Notes under the pieces: model-generated
Databases searched by the model: none
Seen by the model: the letters and a program-made list of their open reading frames with translations, nothing else
Told to the model about the DNA's origin: nothing
Made by a program: the position numbers and the translations under genes
Part shown: positions 6,091 through 7,655 of the stretch, piece by piece
How positions within the stretch are numbered: position 1 is the stretch's first letter
How the letters are laid out: every line of letters starts with the position of its first letter
Origin: Clostridiales bacterium
Lineage (GTDB): Bacteria > Bacillota > Clostridia > Lachnospirales > CAG-274
DNA: 7,655 nucleotides
Direction of reading: 5' to 3'
NCBI GenBank assembly: GCA_021203425.1
Contig: JAJQBF010000098.1
Span: 1-7,655 of the forward strand

Positions 6091-7655
6091 GTGGAAAAAA
6101 AGATAATGATTTTTGATTCCACATTAAGGGACGGCGCCCAAAGCAACGGTATCTCATTTACCGTTGAAGACAAACTTAAAATTGTCAGGGATTTAGACTA
6201 TATAGGAGTTTCCTACATAGAGGCGGGAAACCCCGACTCAAACCCCAAGGACGCCAAATTTTTCAGAAGAATTAAGGGAACCCGTCTTAAAAACTCTGTT
6301 CTTACCGCCTTCGGAAGTACAAGACGAAGCGGCATAAAGGCGGAAGAAGACACAAATGTACAGGCACTTTTAACGGCTGAAACACCGGCAGTTGCCATTT
6401 TCGGCAAGGCGTGGGACTTTCACGTTACGGATATTATAAAGACAACTCTTGAAGAAAACTTGGCGATGATTTCCGATACACTTTCCTTTTTTTAAAGAAA
6501 GAGGAAAAGAAGTTTTCTTTGATGCGGAACATTTCTTTGACGGCTATAAAAACAATAAGGAATATGCCTTAAAAGTTTTGGAAACGGCAAAAAAGGCAGG
6601 AGCAGACCACCTGTCACTCTGCGACACAAACGGCGGCTGTTTCCTCGATGAAATTTACAATATAACAAAGGAAGTCTGTGAAAAGCTTAATATGTCCGTA
6701 GGCATACACTGTCACAATGACTGCGGAGTGGCTGCTGCAAATTCCATTTATGCCGTTAAGGCAGGAGCAGACCACGTTCAGGGAACCTTCACCGGTTTCG
6801 GCGAAAGATGCGGAAATACCTGTCTTACAAACGTAATAGGAGATTTACAGGCTAAAATGGGCATAATCTGCATACCAACCGAAAATCTTTCAATGCTTAC
6901 CAGAATGGCGGCGGAAATTTCCGAAATTGCCAATTATAAGCTGTCGAAAAGAGAACCTTTTGTGGGAAAATATGCCTTTGTCCATAAGGGCGGAATGCAT
7001 ATTGACGGTGTTTCAAAGGCGCCTAAAAGCTTTGAACACATAAACCCTGAAATTGCGGGAAATCAAAGAAGATTTTTGACAAGCGAGGTTGCCGGAAGGT
7101 CAACCATAATCTCAATTACACGGAAAATTGCGCCTTATATAGAGAAAAATTCCAAAGAATGTGAACTTGTAATGGAAAAGCTTAAGGAAATGGAATTTTT
7201 GGGCTACCAATATGAAGGAGCAGATCAGGGCTTTGAACTTCTTATAAGGAAGACAATAGGCAAATATAAGCCTTTCTTTACTCTTGAAACCTTTAAGATT
7301 ATAGGTCAGTATGACCAGCAGGTAAGACTTACCCCCGAGGAGCTTTCAAAAGAAACAGCGGCAGCTGTTATAAAGGTAAGAGTAAAAGGAAAATCCGAAA
7401 TTACCGCAGCAGAGGGTATGGGACCCGTAGATGCTTTGGACAAGGCTTTGAGAAAGGCTCTTGAAGTATTCTACCCCCAGCTTTCAACCGTCCGTCTTAC
7501 GGACTACAAGGTTTGAGTTCTTGTTTGAAAGTCGGCAGCGGCATCAAAGGTTAGGGTTGTTATAGAATCAGCCGATGAAGAAGACAGCTGGTTAACAATA
7601 GGAGTTTCACAGGATATTATAGAGGCCAGTCTTATAGCTTTGACTGACTCTATTG
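6091..7655 (+). pseudogene. cimA: (R)-citramalate synthase, frameshift plus two nonsense codons
   Basis: CimA condenses pyruvate and acetyl-CoA to citramalate, the entry to threonine-independent isoleucine synthesis. The chosen start is GTG 6091, 6 bases after GGAAGGAAG, so the protein begins VEKKIMIFDSTLRDGAQ. The catalytic R13-D14 and later FGSTRRSG, EEDTNVQALL and FGKAWDFHVT fit the citramalate branch better than isopropylmalate synthase. At a T7 run (6487-6493) one extra T gives an early TAA at 6493-6495; removing it joins SDTLSFF to KERGKEVFFDAEHFFDGYK. The second frame has metal-site HCHND (6707-6721), GFGERCGN and HKGGMHIDGV. After LTDYKV come TGA 7514 and TGA 7526, but the same frame continues with SKVRVVIESADEEDSW and on to the window edge, matching the family's C-terminal regulatory domain. 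With three lesions, a full-length enzyme would not be made. The gene continues past 7655. Confidence 0.88.

Noticed and set aside
7514..7528. TGA read as tryptophan, glycine or selenocysteine
   Set aside because: Tryptophan is coded by TGG in the intact genes here, the family has no selenocysteine, and the two TGA sites align to different ordinary residues; nonsense mutation is simpler.

Overview
The window looks like a piece of an AT-rich, low-GC Gram-positive chromosome, most likely from the Clostridia. The reasons are AAGGAGG-type ribosome binding sites, compact sigma-A style promoters with 17-18 bp spacers, a T-box leader in front of branched-chain amino acid genes, and protein sequences that resemble clostridial families. 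I cannot name the genus from the sequence alone.

Layout: positions 1-2390 are on the minus strand. They hold an orthodox aquaporin (181-852) with its own promoter (899-927) and intrinsic terminator (109-146). Upstream of it is a two-gene unit: a membrane-anchored TPR protein (1485-2327, promoter 2362-2390) overlapping by one base a YbaK/EbsC-type aminoacyl-tRNA deacylase gene (1014-1485). The deacylase gene carries a one-base frameshift at its presumed catalytic lysine codon. Positions 2412-3807 on the plus strand hold the remains of a P2-type (SERCA-like) calcium ATPase. The N-terminus, the actuator domain and nearly all of the phosphorylation and nucleotide-binding domains are gone. The membrane half is still open for 370 codons and keeps the ion-coordinating residues.

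Positions 3880-7655 are a branched-chain amino acid operon on the plus strand: a sigma-A promoter, a T-box riboswitch with a probable isoleucine (AUC) specifier, ilvN, ilvC, a palindromic intergenic repeat, and a citramalate synthase (cimA) gene. Charging of tRNA-Ile would set whether transcription passes the leader terminator. IlvN would regulate an acetolactate synthase whose large subunit is not in this window. IlvC would perform the next step, and CimA would supply 2-oxobutyrate precursor from pyruvate and acetyl-CoA. cimA, however, has a frameshift and two in-frame TGA codons, followed by still-recognisable C-terminal sequence that runs off the window.

The main theme is gene decay beside intact genes: three of the seven loci are broken. 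Three breaks lie in short homopolymers (T6, A5, T7), which leaves sequencing error as a rival explanation for some, but not for the ATPase domain losses or the two cimA nonsense codons. A 33-base stretch at 3822-3854 closely resembles a synthetic Illumina Nextera adapter, so assembly integrity at that point should be checked. I do not see a convincing new multi-gene system. The most unusual object is the catalytically gutted P-type ATPase that keeps its cation-site residues.
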